From positions 1-64,000 of the forward strand of contig DASWQH010000035.1 in the NCBI GenBank assembly GCA_036403815.1: 64,000 nucleotides of DNA, given 5' to 3'. The stretch is from JACVRN01 sp036403815 (GTDB lineage Bacteria > Acidobacteriota > Blastocatellia > Pyrinomonadales > Pyrinomonadaceae). The notes beneath the pieces were generated by a model. It had not been told where the DNA came from and did not search any database. It saw only the letters and a list, made by a program, of their open reading frames with translations. Of the stretch, positions 43,011 through 50,758 are shown piece after piece (the stretch's first letter is position 1; each line of letters starts with the position of its first letter). The position numbers were made by a program, and so were the translations under genes.

Positions 43011-43071
43011 GTAAGAGATGAGATGCTCTCAGAAGCTCTTAGGCTCTCTAGACTCTCTGGACTTATTTCTT

Positions 43072-43845
43072 ATGCGCGTTGACTGGTCAAATAGAGTTGT
43101 CTTTATTACCGGCGCGTCGAGCGGCATAGGGCGGGCGCTGGCCGTAGAGCTTGGAAGGCGCGGTGCTTCGCTGGGTTTACTTGCGCGGCGCGGCGACGTG
43201 TTGCAGGAGATAGTGTCGGAAGTCGAGGCGGCGGGCGGGCGCGCACTGGCGCTCGCGGCGGATGTGAGGGATGCTGCGGCGGTCAGTCGTGCCGCAGAAG
43301 AGCTTCGCAAATCTTTCGGGACGATTGATGTTTTGGTGGCAAATGCGGGCGTGGGTGCAACTACCGATGTGAAGGATTTGAAGGCTGAAGAGGTTGCGAA
43401 TGTCATCAACATCAATGTCATAGGGGCGGTCAATAGCGCAACGGCTGTCTTGCCTGCGATGGTCGAAGGCGGGCAAGGGCAACTGGTCGTTATCTCAAGC
43501 CTCGCGGCCTATCGCGGGCTTCCGAAATCCGCTGCCTACTGCGCTAGCAAAGCGGCTGTCTCGGCCTTCTTCGAGAGCCTGCGCGTTGACCTGCGCGGTA
43601 AAAATGTTGACGTGACGATTATTCATCCGGGCTTTATCAAGACGCCGCTCACAGCCGGAAGACAGGCGAACATGCCGTACCTTATGGAGTTGGACGACGC
43701 CGTCAAAAAGATTGTGCGCGCTATCGAAACACGAAAGAAGTCTTACGCATTTCCGTGGCAACTGGCGTCAATCGTGCGCGCCGCCATGATAATGCCCATA
43801 CCGCTCTATGACCGGATTGTATCCAGGCGCTCGTATAGAGAATGA
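43072..43845 (+). CDS. Short-chain dehydrogenase/reductase (classical SDR)
   Basis: 257 residues from MRVDWSNRVVFITGASSGIGRALA. The TGxxxGIG nucleotide-binding motif, DVRDAAAV (adenine pocket), NAGVG, catalytic SSLAAYRGLPKSAAYCASKAAV (Ser and YxxxK) and HPGFIKTPLT are all present, so it is probably an active NAD(P)-dependent oxidoreductase. The C-terminus has a hydrophobic stretch (WQLASIVRAAMIMPIPLYD) that may contact the membrane, as in DltE/HSD-like SDRs. ATG 43072 is nine bases beyond the hairpin right arm; the longer frame to 43018 is repeat sequence. The substrate cannot be told. Confidence 0.9.
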   Translation: MRVDWSNRVVFITGASSGIGRALAVELGRRGASLGLLARRGDVLQEIVSEVEAAGGRALALAADVRDAAAVSRAAEELRKSFGTIDVLVANAGVGATTDVKDLKAEEVANVININVIGAVNSATAVLPAMVEGGQGQLVVISSLAAYRGLPKSAAYCASKAAVSAFFESLRVDLRGKNVDVTIIHPGFIKTPLTAGRQANMPYLMELDDAVKKIVRAIETRKKSYAFPWQLASIVRAAMIMPIPLYDRIVSRRSYRE

Positions 43846-43856
43846 AAGGAACGTTC

Positions 43857-43963
43857 GATTTTGGATTTTAGATTTTGGATTTCGGATTGGAGTGGCAATG
43901 AATTTTGAATAGCTTCAATCCGGCACGCGTTAATCCAAAATCTAAAATCCAAAATCCAAAATC
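43857..43963. repeat. Word hairpin, GATTTTG type
   Basis: Left arm 43857-43890 is GATTTTG, GATTTTA, GATTTTG, GATTTCG, GATTGG. Right arm 43931-43963 is built of CCAAAAT and CTAAAAT words (period 7). The loop of about 40 bases contains TGGCAATGAA, also found in the loop at 29824-29953. The right arm ends three bases before the uppP start codon. Confidence 0.9.
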
Positions 43964-43966
43964 GTT

Positions 43967-45058
43967 ATGTCTATTCTTCAAGCCATCATTCTGGGCATCG
44001 TTCAGGGGTTGACGGAATTTATTCCGATTAGCTCGACGGCGCATCTGGTTCTGGCAAGCCGCGCCCTTGGATTAGGCGAGACTTTGAACAGCGAGCAGAC
44101 GACCGCTGTCATCGCCGTCATACAGCTCGGCACGCTGCTTGCCGTGCTCGTCTACTTCGCAGGCGACATTTTGAGGATCACACGCGCCTTCATTGTTGAC
44201 CACCTGTCTCTCTTGCGTGGACGTAAAAGCGAAGCGGCGCTTGAGATGACCATGATGGGGCAACAGCAGTCGAAGCTTTCTGAAGATGCATGGCTTGGCT
44301 GGCTCATCATCATCGGCTCGATTCCGATTGCGACCATCGGCCTGCTGCTTAAAAAAATCATCGAAGGGCCGTTTACCAAAAACCTCTGGGTCATAGCGAC
44401 AATGATGATTGTGGTGGCAATAGGGCTGGCCGTGGCAGAATTCCTGAGTCGCCGTAGAGCAAAGCATCGCACGATGACGGAGCTTGGAATCAAAGATGCT
44501 CTTGTAGTAGGCGGTGCGCAGTGTCTGGCGCTGATTCCGGGGGCGAGCCGTTCGGGTTCGACCATCATGGCCGGACTCTTCGTTGGAGAAGCGCGCGAGA
44601 CTGCGGCGCGTTTCTCGTTCCTGCTCTCGATTCCGGCCATCGCCGCCAGCGGCCTGCTTGAGCTTAAAGAGGCGAAGGACAAACTGCCGGATGGAAGCTT
44701 TATTCCTCTGGCCGTCGCTACAGTCGTCTCCGGCATCGTAGGCTATCTCTCCATCTGGTTCCTCCTACGCTACCTGCGCACGCACACCACAGGGGTTTTT
44801 ATAGGCTACAGAATCGTTGTCGGCCTGCTTATCTTCGGGCTTTTATTCGCAGGCATGGTCAGCCCGTACTATGGAAGCGACGCGGCAACGGAGCCGAAAC
44901 CATCCGCGACGCCTGCCGCAGGCACGCCGTCGGTCGAGCAAAAAAGTGCCGAGCCGCTGCCGGACGCTAAATCCGGGACTAACATTAATCGGGAAGATTC
45001 GGTAAACTTTAACCGTCCCTCCAAACGAGGGCGTGCCCCGTCGAAAAAACGAAAGTGA
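43967..45058 (+). CDS. uppP: UppP/BacA, undecaprenyl-diphosphatase
   Basis: 363 residues of integral membrane protein. The family motifs are GIVQGLTEFIPISSTAHLVL near the N-terminus (catalytic Glu region) and PGASRSGSTIMAGLF near residue 195. It dephosphorylates undecaprenyl diphosphate to recycle the lipid carrier for peptidoglycan and O-antigen. The last 60 or so residues (EPKPSATPAAGTPS..., ending RGRAPSKKRK) are a Pro/Ala-rich, basic extension beyond the usual length. ATG 43967 follows a word-hairpin arm by three bases, with no Shine-Dalgarno. The PilZ gene follows 17 bases after the stop. Confidence 0.95.
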   Translation: MSILQAIILGIVQGLTEFIPISSTAHLVLASRALGLGETLNSEQTTAVIAVIQLGTLLAVLVYFAGDILRITRAFIVDHLSLLRGRKSEAALEMTMMGQQQSKLSEDAWLGWLIIIGSIPIATIGLLLKKIIEGPFTKNLWVIATMMIVVAIGLAVAEFLSRRRAKHRTMTELGIKDALVVGGAQCLALIPGASRSGSTIMAGLFVGEARETAARFSFLLSIPAIAASGLLELKEAKDKLPDGSFIPLAVATVVSGIVGYLSIWFLLRYLRTHTTGVFIGYRIVVGLLIFGLLFAGMVSPYYGSDAATEPKPSATPAAGTPSVEQKSAEPLPDAKSGTNINREDSVNFNRPSKRGRAPSKKRK

Positions 45059-45075
45059 GGGCAGGAAGCTTTACC

Positions 45076-45402
45076 ATGAGTGAAGAATCAAGACCCGAAG
45101 AAGGCGCGCGTACACAGCGCCCCAGAAGTCCCCGCGTCCCTGTTGATTTCACAGTCGAGCTGGATGGCGTAAGCCTCGACGGCGCGCCTTTTCATACCCA
45201 TGCCTCAGCCGTCAAAGTCAGTCGCGGCGGCGCGACTCTCATCACCGACGCTCCCTTGCAGATAGGCGCGCACGTGCGCCTGACGCCCCCGTTCGGTCGC
45301 AGCCTCGACGCCGAAGTCAACGGCGTCTGGATGGACGAAGAGGACGGCAAACAACGAGTCGGCATCAAACTCCTGGAACCTAACGGATGGTTCGCAGACT
45401 AA
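45076..45402 (+). CDS. PilZ domain protein
   Basis: 108 residues from MSEESRPEEGARTQ. A single PilZ-type beta-barrel is visible: RSPRVPVDFTVELDG (the RxxxR c-di-GMP motif as R-S-P-R-V), SAVKVSRGGATL (in place of DxSxxG), and KQRVGIKLLEPN. Binding-site residues are only partly canonical, so c-di-GMP binding is likely but not certain. AGGAAG upstream of ATG 45076 supports this start over ATG 45055. It follows uppP closely. With the HD-GYP protein at 26.4 kb it is the second c-di-GMP-related protein in the window. Confidence 0.82.
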   Translation: MSEESRPEEGARTQRPRSPRVPVDFTVELDGVSLDGAPFHTHASAVKVSRGGATLITDAPLQIGAHVRLTPPFGRSLDAEVNGVWMDEEDGKQRVGIKLLEPNGWFAD

Positions 45403-45404
45403 TC

Positions 45405-45494
45405 AAGGGATGAGGGATGAGGGATGAAGTGATTGATATTCAAGATAAATCACTCTGTCCCAATTCATCCCTCATCCCTCATCCCTCATCCCTT
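45405..45494. repeat. Word hairpin, GGGATGA type
   Basis: AAGGGATGAGGGATGAGGGA... (45405-45428) faces TTCATCCCTCATCCCTCATC... (45464-45494); exact period 7, with three left and four right words. The right arm ends one base before the recJ ATG at 45495. Confidence 0.93.
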
Positions 45495-47246
45495 ATGATG
45501 AAGCGCTGGAACGTATGTGAGCCGGAGAAGAAGAAGGCCGATGTGCTTGCCCGCAGGCTTGGCGTCTCTTCTGTACTGGCGTCTCTGCTCGTTGCGCGCG
45601 GATACGATGATGAAGAATCTGCACGGGAGTTTCTGAATCCTTCCTTCAAGCAGTTGCATGATCCGTCGTTGATGTTGGGAATGCAGGATGCGTTGGAGCG
45701 TGTTCTTCGCGCCATTGATGCGGGCGAGAAGATTCTGGTCTACGGGGATTATGATGTTGACGGCACGACCGGGACAGTTGTGCTCAGGCGTGCGCTACAG
45801 ATGCTCGGCGCGAAGACGGGCTTTCATGTGCCGCATCGTTTTACGGAAGGCTACGGTATCAATCAGGCGGCGCTGGAAAAAGCTCTCAATGATGGCTTCA
45901 AGGTCATCATCAGCGTGGATTGCGGCATACGCTCGCACGAGCCGCTTCAGTGGGCTAAAGCCAACGGCCTGGATGTTATAGTCACAGATCATCACCTGCC
46001 GGACGAGGACGAAGGAGCGCCTACGGCCTTCGCCGTCCTGAATCCTAATCAGAAGGGCTGCAAGTATCCCGATAAAAATTTAGCGGGCGTAGGGGTCGCT
46101 TTCAAGCTGGCGCACGCGCTCTTTCGCGCAATGGGGCGTGAAGCGCAGGTCAAAGGCTTTCTAAAGGTAGTTGCCATCGGTACGGTCGCGGATGTCGCGC
46201 CGCTCGTCGGAGAAAATCGAGCCATCGTCGCGCTTGGATTGGCCGATCTGCCGAAGGCTACGAATCCGGGATTGCGCGCTTTGATGGAGGTTGCGGGCGT
46301 CGGCGACGGGCGTGGCTTAACCTCAACCGACTTGGGCTTTCGCATAGGGCCTAGAATCAACGCCGCCGGACGTATGGACGCGGCGCGGGCGGTCGTGGAG
46401 CTTTTTGAAGCGGAAACGGAAGAGGAGGCTCGTCGGCTGGCCGCGCATCTGGACATGCGCAACCGCGAGCGACAGGTAGTGCAGAGCGAAATAATCAAGC
46501 GCGCCTTCACAGAGCTGGCCGTCTCTACTGACCTCGCGGCGCAGGCGCATGTTGCGGTCATCGCAGGCGACGGCTGGCACAGGGGCGTGATAGGCATCGC
46601 CGCATCGAAGGTCGCGGAAAAGCTGAACCGCCCGTGCGTCATCATCTCGTTTGACGAAGACGGTGTAGGCCACGGCTCTGCGCGAAGCATAGAAGCCTAC
46701 CATCTCTTGAACGGCCTGACAGAGTGCGCAGACCTCTTCGTACAGTTCGGCGGACATTCGCACGCCGCAGGGCTTACCATCAAGCGCGAGTGCCTTGAAG
46801 AACTGCGTCGCCGTCTCAACGAGCACGCCGCAACCAATCTTAAGCATGACGACCTTGTGCCTGCTGTGGACATAGATGCGGAGTTGCCTGTGGAAGCCAT
46901 CACGCTGAAGCTGGCCGAAGAACTGCGCCGTCTTGAGCCGTTCGGTGCGAGCAACCCTACGCCTGTCTTTCTGACGCGCGAGCTTCGCGTCGCAAACGAG
47001 CCGCGCGTCCTCAAAGAGCGCCATCTGAAGATGCGAGTCGCAGGCAATGACGGTCGCACCTTCGATACTATCTGGTGGGGCGGCGTCGAAGCGCTCACTT
47101 CCGGGCAAACTCTTTCTGCGGGCACCCGCATCGAAATGGCTTACACCCTTGAACTCAACACATGGCAGGGCGAAACACGCCTGCAATTGTGCGTTCAAGA
47201 CGTGAGAGCAGAGGCTAGAGGTCAGAGGTCAGAGGTCAGTAGTTGA
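45495..47246 (+). CDS. recJ: RecJ, single-stranded-DNA 5'-3' exonuclease
   Basis: About 583 residues from MMKRWNVCEPEKKKAD. DHH-family motifs are YGDYDVDGTTGT near residue 83, SVDCGIRSHEP, VTDHHLPDE, GPRINAAGRM and the DHHA1 part with FGGHSHAAGL. It digests single strands in recombination and mismatch repair. The start lies directly against the right arm of a word hairpin (ATG 45495 or 45498) with no Shine-Dalgarno. The frame upstream to 45417 is repeat translation. The C-terminal residues EARGQRSEVSS are encoded by GGTCAGA words of the next hairpin, so the stop codon lies inside a repeat arm. Confidence 0.95.
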   Translation: MMKRWNVCEPEKKKADVLARRLGVSSVLASLLVARGYDDEESAREFLNPSFKQLHDPSLMLGMQDALERVLRAIDAGEKILVYGDYDVDGTTGTVVLRRALQMLGAKTGFHVPHRFTEGYGINQAALEKALNDGFKVIISVDCGIRSHEPLQWAKANGLDVIVTDHHLPDEDEGAPTAFAVLNPNQKGCKYPDKNLAGVGVAFKLAHALFRAMGREAQVKGFLKVVAIGTVADVAPLVGENRAIVALGLADLPKATNPGLRALMEVAGVGDGRGLTSTDLGFRIGPRINAAGRMDAARAVVELFEAETEEEARRLAAHLDMRNRERQVVQSEIIKRAFTELAVSTDLAAQAHVAVIAGDGWHRGVIGIAASKVAEKLNRPCVIISFDEDGVGHGSARSIEAYHLLNGLTECADLFVQFGGHSHAAGLTIKRECLEELRRRLNEHAATNLKHDDLVPAVDIDAELPVEAITLKLAEELRRLEPFGASNPTPVFLTRELRVANEPRVLKERHLKMRVAGNDGRTFDTIWWGGVEALTSGQTLSAGTRIEMAYTLELNTWQGETRLQLCVQDVRAEARGQRSEVSS

Positions 47247-47286
47247 TTTTATTTTACTAACCTCTAGCCTCTAACCTCTGTCCTCT
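47211..47286. repeat. Word hairpin, GGTCAGA type
   Basis: Left arm 47211-47242 is GAGGCTA, GAGGTCA, GAGGTCA, GAGGTCA (period 7) and encodes the end of RecJ. Right arm 47257-47286 is CTAACCTCTAGCCTCTAACC... The loop GTTGATTTTATTTTA is nearly the same as in the element at 62034. Confidence 0.92.
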
Positions 47287-47295
47287 ATATTTATT

Positions 47296-49611
47296 ATGCA
47301 AGAGATCAGGCGAAGAAGAGTTTCGATTGTGGATTTGCGGGCGCGGCTGCCGCGCGTGACGCGTGCCGTTGCGCTCATGATTGGCGTCGCCGGAGTGCTC
47401 TTCGTCGGTATCTCTTATTACAAGTTGCGTAACAACGTACCGTTTCGCATGTTCGGCCAGAATCCTGAGTTGTCCAGGACTGTAAAGAGTGTGGTCGAAG
47501 GCTACGAGCGGCGCGAGATGGACGGCGACCGTTTGAGCCTGCTTGTGCGGGCGGCGCGCGATATTACCTTTGAAGACGGGCACCACGAGCTGGAAGATGT
47601 TCAGCTTGAATCTTATCCGGCAGGCTCGGACACGCCGAATAAGGTAAAGGCTCGCCGCGCCCTGTTCGACAATGACAAGGGGCGCGTTGTATTCACGGGC
47701 GATGTGAACATAGAAACGCGCGACGGTCTGGTTGCAAAAACCGAGGCTGTCACCTACGACATTAAAAGCGAGACTGCCGATACCGCCAGCCTTATCAACT
47801 TCACGCGCGCGAATCTTACAGGACAATCCACGGGCGCGACCGTTGATGCAAAGAATAAAACGCTTCTCCTGCGCGGCAACGTTGAGGTTACCGTCAACCC
47901 GGAAGTGAAAGCTGATGCTCCGCCCGCAAAGGGAAGCCGTGCGCGGCCTGTGACGATTCGCGCCGCCCGCGCCACCTACGATGAAAAGGCTTTGCACCTG
48001 GCTTTCATGGGCGGCGCGACCGCAGAGCAGGGACAGGACATCATGAGCGGCGATGTCATCTCTGCGCATCTTAACGAAAAACGGCGGCTCCAGAAGATAG
48101 AGGCGCGCGGCAATTCATATCTACGCTCTATGACGGAAGGCCGCGCGGCGGAAGCGCACGCACGCGACATGGACTTTTTTCTGGACGGTGACCAGCAGTT
48201 GCAGCAGGCTGTCGGCGTTGGAGACGTGACCGCGCGCACTCTGGATGCAGACTCGGAAGCTCAGCTCAATGGCTCGACGAAGCTGACTGTGAACTTTGAG
48301 GCACAGGGCGAGCGCAGTCTATTAAAAGAGATGCGAGCCGAAGGGCGCTCTGTGCTACAACTTGCCGCGCCCAAGTCGCGCGCCAATGACCCTAAAGCGG
48401 CCAACAAGCGGTTGACTGCCGATGCTGTGAATCTCTACTGGCGTTCAAAAGGGAAAGACCTTGAGCGCGCCGAAGCCATAGGCAACGCAGAGCTTTTCAT
48501 AGAGCCTGTGCAGAATACGCCGACCGCCGACCGCAAGACTCTGACAGCGCCGCGCTTTGACGGCGACTTTTATGAGACGGGTAATCTGGTGCGCAATTTC
48601 ACTGCAACGGGCGGAGTTAAAGCTGTATTCGATCCGGTGCAGCCTGCGCCCGACCGCGCACAGCGCACGCTCACCTCTCAGAAGATGATCGCATCTTTCG
48701 TGCGCGAGACTCAGGACATTAGCCAGATGGACGCGCAGGGAGACGCGAAATTCAACGAGCAGGATAGAAACGGTCGCGCCGCTAATGCTACCTACACGGC
48801 TTCCGATGAAATTATACGCATGCGCGGCGGCGAGCCTACGGTCTGGGATTCGCGCGCACGCACGAAAGCCCTTGAGATTGATTCGGACACGCGCAACGAC
48901 ATCTCTTACAGTCGCGGCAAGACGGCCACGACCTACTACAGCCAGGAACAGACCGGAGGCGCTACGCCTTTCTCCAAAGTCAAAAGCCCCGTCTACATAG
49001 TTTCCGACCGCGCGGAGTTCCGTCATAACACGGGCGTTGCCATCTACACCGGAAACGCGCGTGCGTGGCAGGATGATAATTTCGTGCGCGGCGATCAGTT
49101 GACGCTCTACCGCGAGAACAAGCGCATGGAGAGCCAGGGAAATGTGCAGAGCGCTATCTATCAGGCACGACGTAAAGAGCAGGACGGAAGCAAGGGCGTC
49201 GTTCCGGTCTTTGCCACCTCAGACCGCATGTGGTACTCGGACGCGGACAGAATCGTTCATTACGAGGGCAACGTTGATGTCAAGCAGGGGACAGACCGCA
49301 TCACGAGCGGCGTCACCGATGTCTACCTCTTGAAAGAGACAAACGAGGTGGAGAAGTCCGTAGCGCAGCGCAATGTAGTGCTGACGCAGCCCGGACGGCG
49401 CGGCACGGGCGACTGGGCGCAGTACACCGCCGCAGATGAAACGGTCGTCCTCAAAGGCGTCCCCGCCCGCGTTGAAGACACTGAGAACGGCAGCACCGAA
49501 GGAGGCCGTTTGACTGTCTATTTACGCGAGAGTAAAGTTGTCGCCGATACCACCAATGGAACACAATCAACCGGTCGCGTGCGCTCCAAGCACCCGATTA
49601 AGAAACAGTGA
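47296..49611 (+). CDS. lptC: LptC-LptA-like fusion, LPS export
   Basis: 771 residues. One N-terminal transmembrane helix (about 25-45, VALMIGVAGVLFVGISYYKL) is followed by a long periplasmic run of LptC/OstA-type beta-jellyroll segments, e.g. VKARRALFDNDKGRVVFTGDVNIETRDG, NKTLLLRGNVEVTVN and YEGNVDVKQGTDRITSG near the C-terminus. Ordinary LptC is about 190 residues, so this protein seems to combine the anchor LptC with several LptA/OstA modules, giving a longer periplasmic bridge. lptB lies directly downstream. No Shine-Dalgarno is clear before ATG 47296, which follows the word hairpin by nine bases. The number of jellyroll units should be settled by structure prediction. Confidence 0.88.
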   Translation: MQEIRRRRVSIVDLRARLPRVTRAVALMIGVAGVLFVGISYYKLRNNVPFRMFGQNPELSRTVKSVVEGYERREMDGDRLSLLVRAARDITFEDGHHELEDVQLESYPAGSDTPNKVKARRALFDNDKGRVVFTGDVNIETRDGLVAKTEAVTYDIKSETADTASLINFTRANLTGQSTGATVDAKNKTLLLRGNVEVTVNPEVKADAPPAKGSRARPVTIRAARATYDEKALHLAFMGGATAEQGQDIMSGDVISAHLNEKRRLQKIEARGNSYLRSMTEGRAAEAHARDMDFFLDGDQQLQQAVGVGDVTARTLDADSEAQLNGSTKLTVNFEAQGERSLLKEMRAEGRSVLQLAAPKSRANDPKAANKRLTADAVNLYWRSKGKDLERAEAIGNAELFIEPVQNTPTADRKTLTAPRFDGDFYETGNLVRNFTATGGVKAVFDPVQPAPDRAQRTLTSQKMIASFVRETQDISQMDAQGDAKFNEQDRNGRAANATYTASDEIIRMRGGEPTVWDSRARTKALEIDSDTRNDISYSRGKTATTYYSQEQTGGATPFSKVKSPVYIVSDRAEFRHNTGVAIYTGNARAWQDDNFVRGDQLTLYRENKRMESQGNVQSAIYQARRKEQDGSKGVVPVFATSDRMWYSDADRIVHYEGNVDVKQGTDRITSGVTDVYLLKETNEVEKSVAQRNVVLTQPGRRGTGDWAQYTAADETVVLKGVPARVEDTENGSTEGGRLTVYLRESKVVADTTNGTQSTGRVRSKHPIKKQ

Positions 49612-49618
49612 AAAGAAG

Positions 49619-49701
49619 AGTTTTCAGTTTTGAGTTTTCAGTTTTCAGAAGAAGAGCCAGTCGCTTTTAACTGAAAACTGTAAACTCAAAACTGAAAACT
49701 G
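49619..49701. repeat. Word hairpin, GTTTTCA type
   Basis: Left arm 49619-49648 is AGTTTTC, AGTTTTG, AGTTTTC, AGTTTTC, AG. Right arm 49671-49701 is CTGAAAACTGTAAACTCAAA followed by ACTGAAAACT. Period 7. It starts eight bases after the stop of the LptC-like gene and ends eight bases before the lptB ATG. Confidence 0.9.
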
Positions 49702-49709
49702 TTTTTACA

Positions 49710-50531
49710 ATGGAAGAGGTCGTAATTGTAGAGCGTGGGGATGAGACGGCTGAGCGCGGGAAGCGCGAGCCGGAGGAGAGGCGTGCTCAGGCGTCTCTCA
49801 GCCCTTCCGATTCTGCGCTGGCGGCCTTTCATCTACAGAAGACTTATGGCAAGCGGCGCGTTGTGGACGACGTGAGTTTGCATGTCGAGCCGAACGAGGT
49901 CGTGGGGTTGCTGGGCGCAAACGGCGCGGGTAAGACCACAACCTTTTACATGATTACGGGGCTTGAGCGGCCAGATCGCGGATCGATTCGCCTGGGCGAG
50001 CGCGATGTGACAAAGCTTCCAATGTACTTGCGTGCGCGCTTGGGGCTTGGCTATCTACCGCAGGAGCCTTCGGTCTTTCGCAAGATGACCGCCGCCGAAA
50101 ATATTCTGGCCGTACTGGAGACTATGAGCTTGCGGCGGCGCGAGAGATACAAGCGACTTGAGGAGTTATTGGAAGAATTCGGTGTCGCTCATGTACGCAA
50201 TACTCGCGGAGACGCCCTGTCGGGCGGAGAGCGGCGACGTACTGAGATTGCGCGAGCGCTGGCGACCGAGCCGCAGTTCATACTGCTGGACGAGCCTTTC
50301 GCCGGAATCGATCCAAAGGCTGTTGACGACATACAGAACGTGATTCTGTACTTGAAGAATCGCGGCATCGGCATCTTGATTACGGATCACAACGTACGCG
50401 AAACCCTTGGCGTCACAGACCGCGCCTACATCATGGCCGAGGGGCGCATCTTCCGCACGGGCGCTCCGCTGGACTTGACTGATGATGCCGAGGTGCGCCG
50501 TCTATATCTTGGCGACAAGTTCCGCATGTAA
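49710..50531 (+). CDS. lptB: LptB, ATPase of the LPS exporter
   Basis: 273-residue ABC ATPase. Walker A is LGANGAGKTTTFYMITGLERPDRG, the signature is LSGGERRRTEIARAL, Walker B is FILLDEPFAGIDPKAV, and the H-loop is LITDHNVRETLGVTDRAYI. GLGYLPQEPSVFRKMTAAENI is the family-specific LptB Q-loop segment. It drives LPS extraction from the inner membrane with LptF/LptG, which are not in the window. The 35 or so residues before the ABC fold (MEEVVIVERGDETAERG...) are an acidic/basic extension; a start further in is possible. ATG 49710 follows the word hairpin with no clear ribosome-binding site. rpoN lies downstream, the classic lptB-rpoN order. Confidence 0.96.
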   Translation: MEEVVIVERGDETAERGKREPEERRAQASLSPSDSALAAFHLQKTYGKRRVVDDVSLHVEPNEVVGLLGANGAGKTTTFYMITGLERPDRGSIRLGERDVTKLPMYLRARLGLGYLPQEPSVFRKMTAAENILAVLETMSLRRRERYKRLEELLEEFGVAHVRNTRGDALSGGERRRTEIARALATEPQFILLDEPFAGIDPKAVDDIQNVILYLKNRGIGILITDHNVRETLGVTDRAYIMAEGRIFRTGAPLDLTDDAEVRRLYLGDKFRM

Positions 50532-50532
50532 A

Positions 50533-50630
50533 AAGCAGGTATCGGGTGCCGGGTAACAGGTATCGGTAAAAGAAAACCCATTTGTTTTTCTGTTTACCGG
50601 CACCTGTCACCCAGCACCCGACACCTGCTT
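50533..50630. repeat. Word hairpin, GGTATCG/GGTGCCG type
   Basis: Left arm 50533-50570 has period-7 words GGTATCG, GGTGCCG, GGTAACA, GGTATCG, GTAAA. Right arm 50593-50630 has CACCTGTCACCCAGCACCCG then ACACCTGCTT. The loop starts AGAAAACCC. It begins two bases after the lptB stop; the rpoN promoter lies beyond it. Confidence 0.88.
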
Positions 50631-50665
50631 CTTATTACATTTTTGTGCTGACTGAAGGTGGACTA

Positions 50666-50695
50666 CTGACGCGCAGCATGATTTTCAGTTATAAT
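50666..50695 (+). promoter_or_regulatory. Probable sigma-70 promoter of rpoN
   Basis: CTGACG (50666-50671) and TATAAT (50690-50695) are separated by 18 bases, about 60 bases before the rpoN start. It lies outside the word hairpin, so rpoN can be transcribed separately from lptB. Confidence 0.5.
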
Positions 50696-50758
50696 CTCTA
50701 CCGGGCTTCATAAGCGTCCAAATTCATTAGATAGAAATTTGCATTATTAGCTTTAGCT

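Larger units (their letters stand above)
42861..43063. repeat. Word hairpin AGTCCAGAG type with nested REP elements
   Basis: A perfect 22-base inverted repeat: left arm 42861-42882 (AGTCCAGAGAGTCTAGAGAG, CC) and right arm 43042-43063. The arms here read best with a 9-base period. The 159-base interior is not a simple loop but holds two REP-like palindromes at 42909-42958 and 42983-43010. It lies between the ACT gene and the SDR gene. Confidence 0.88.

Noticed and set aside
45405..45494. Plain intrinsic terminators as the explanation of the word hairpins
   Set aside because: Right arms are not followed by a T run; many run straight into start codons; several lie within operons.
46323..47198. 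291-codon antisense frame inside recJ
   Set aside because: It mirrors the recJ coding frame and has no recognisable domain.
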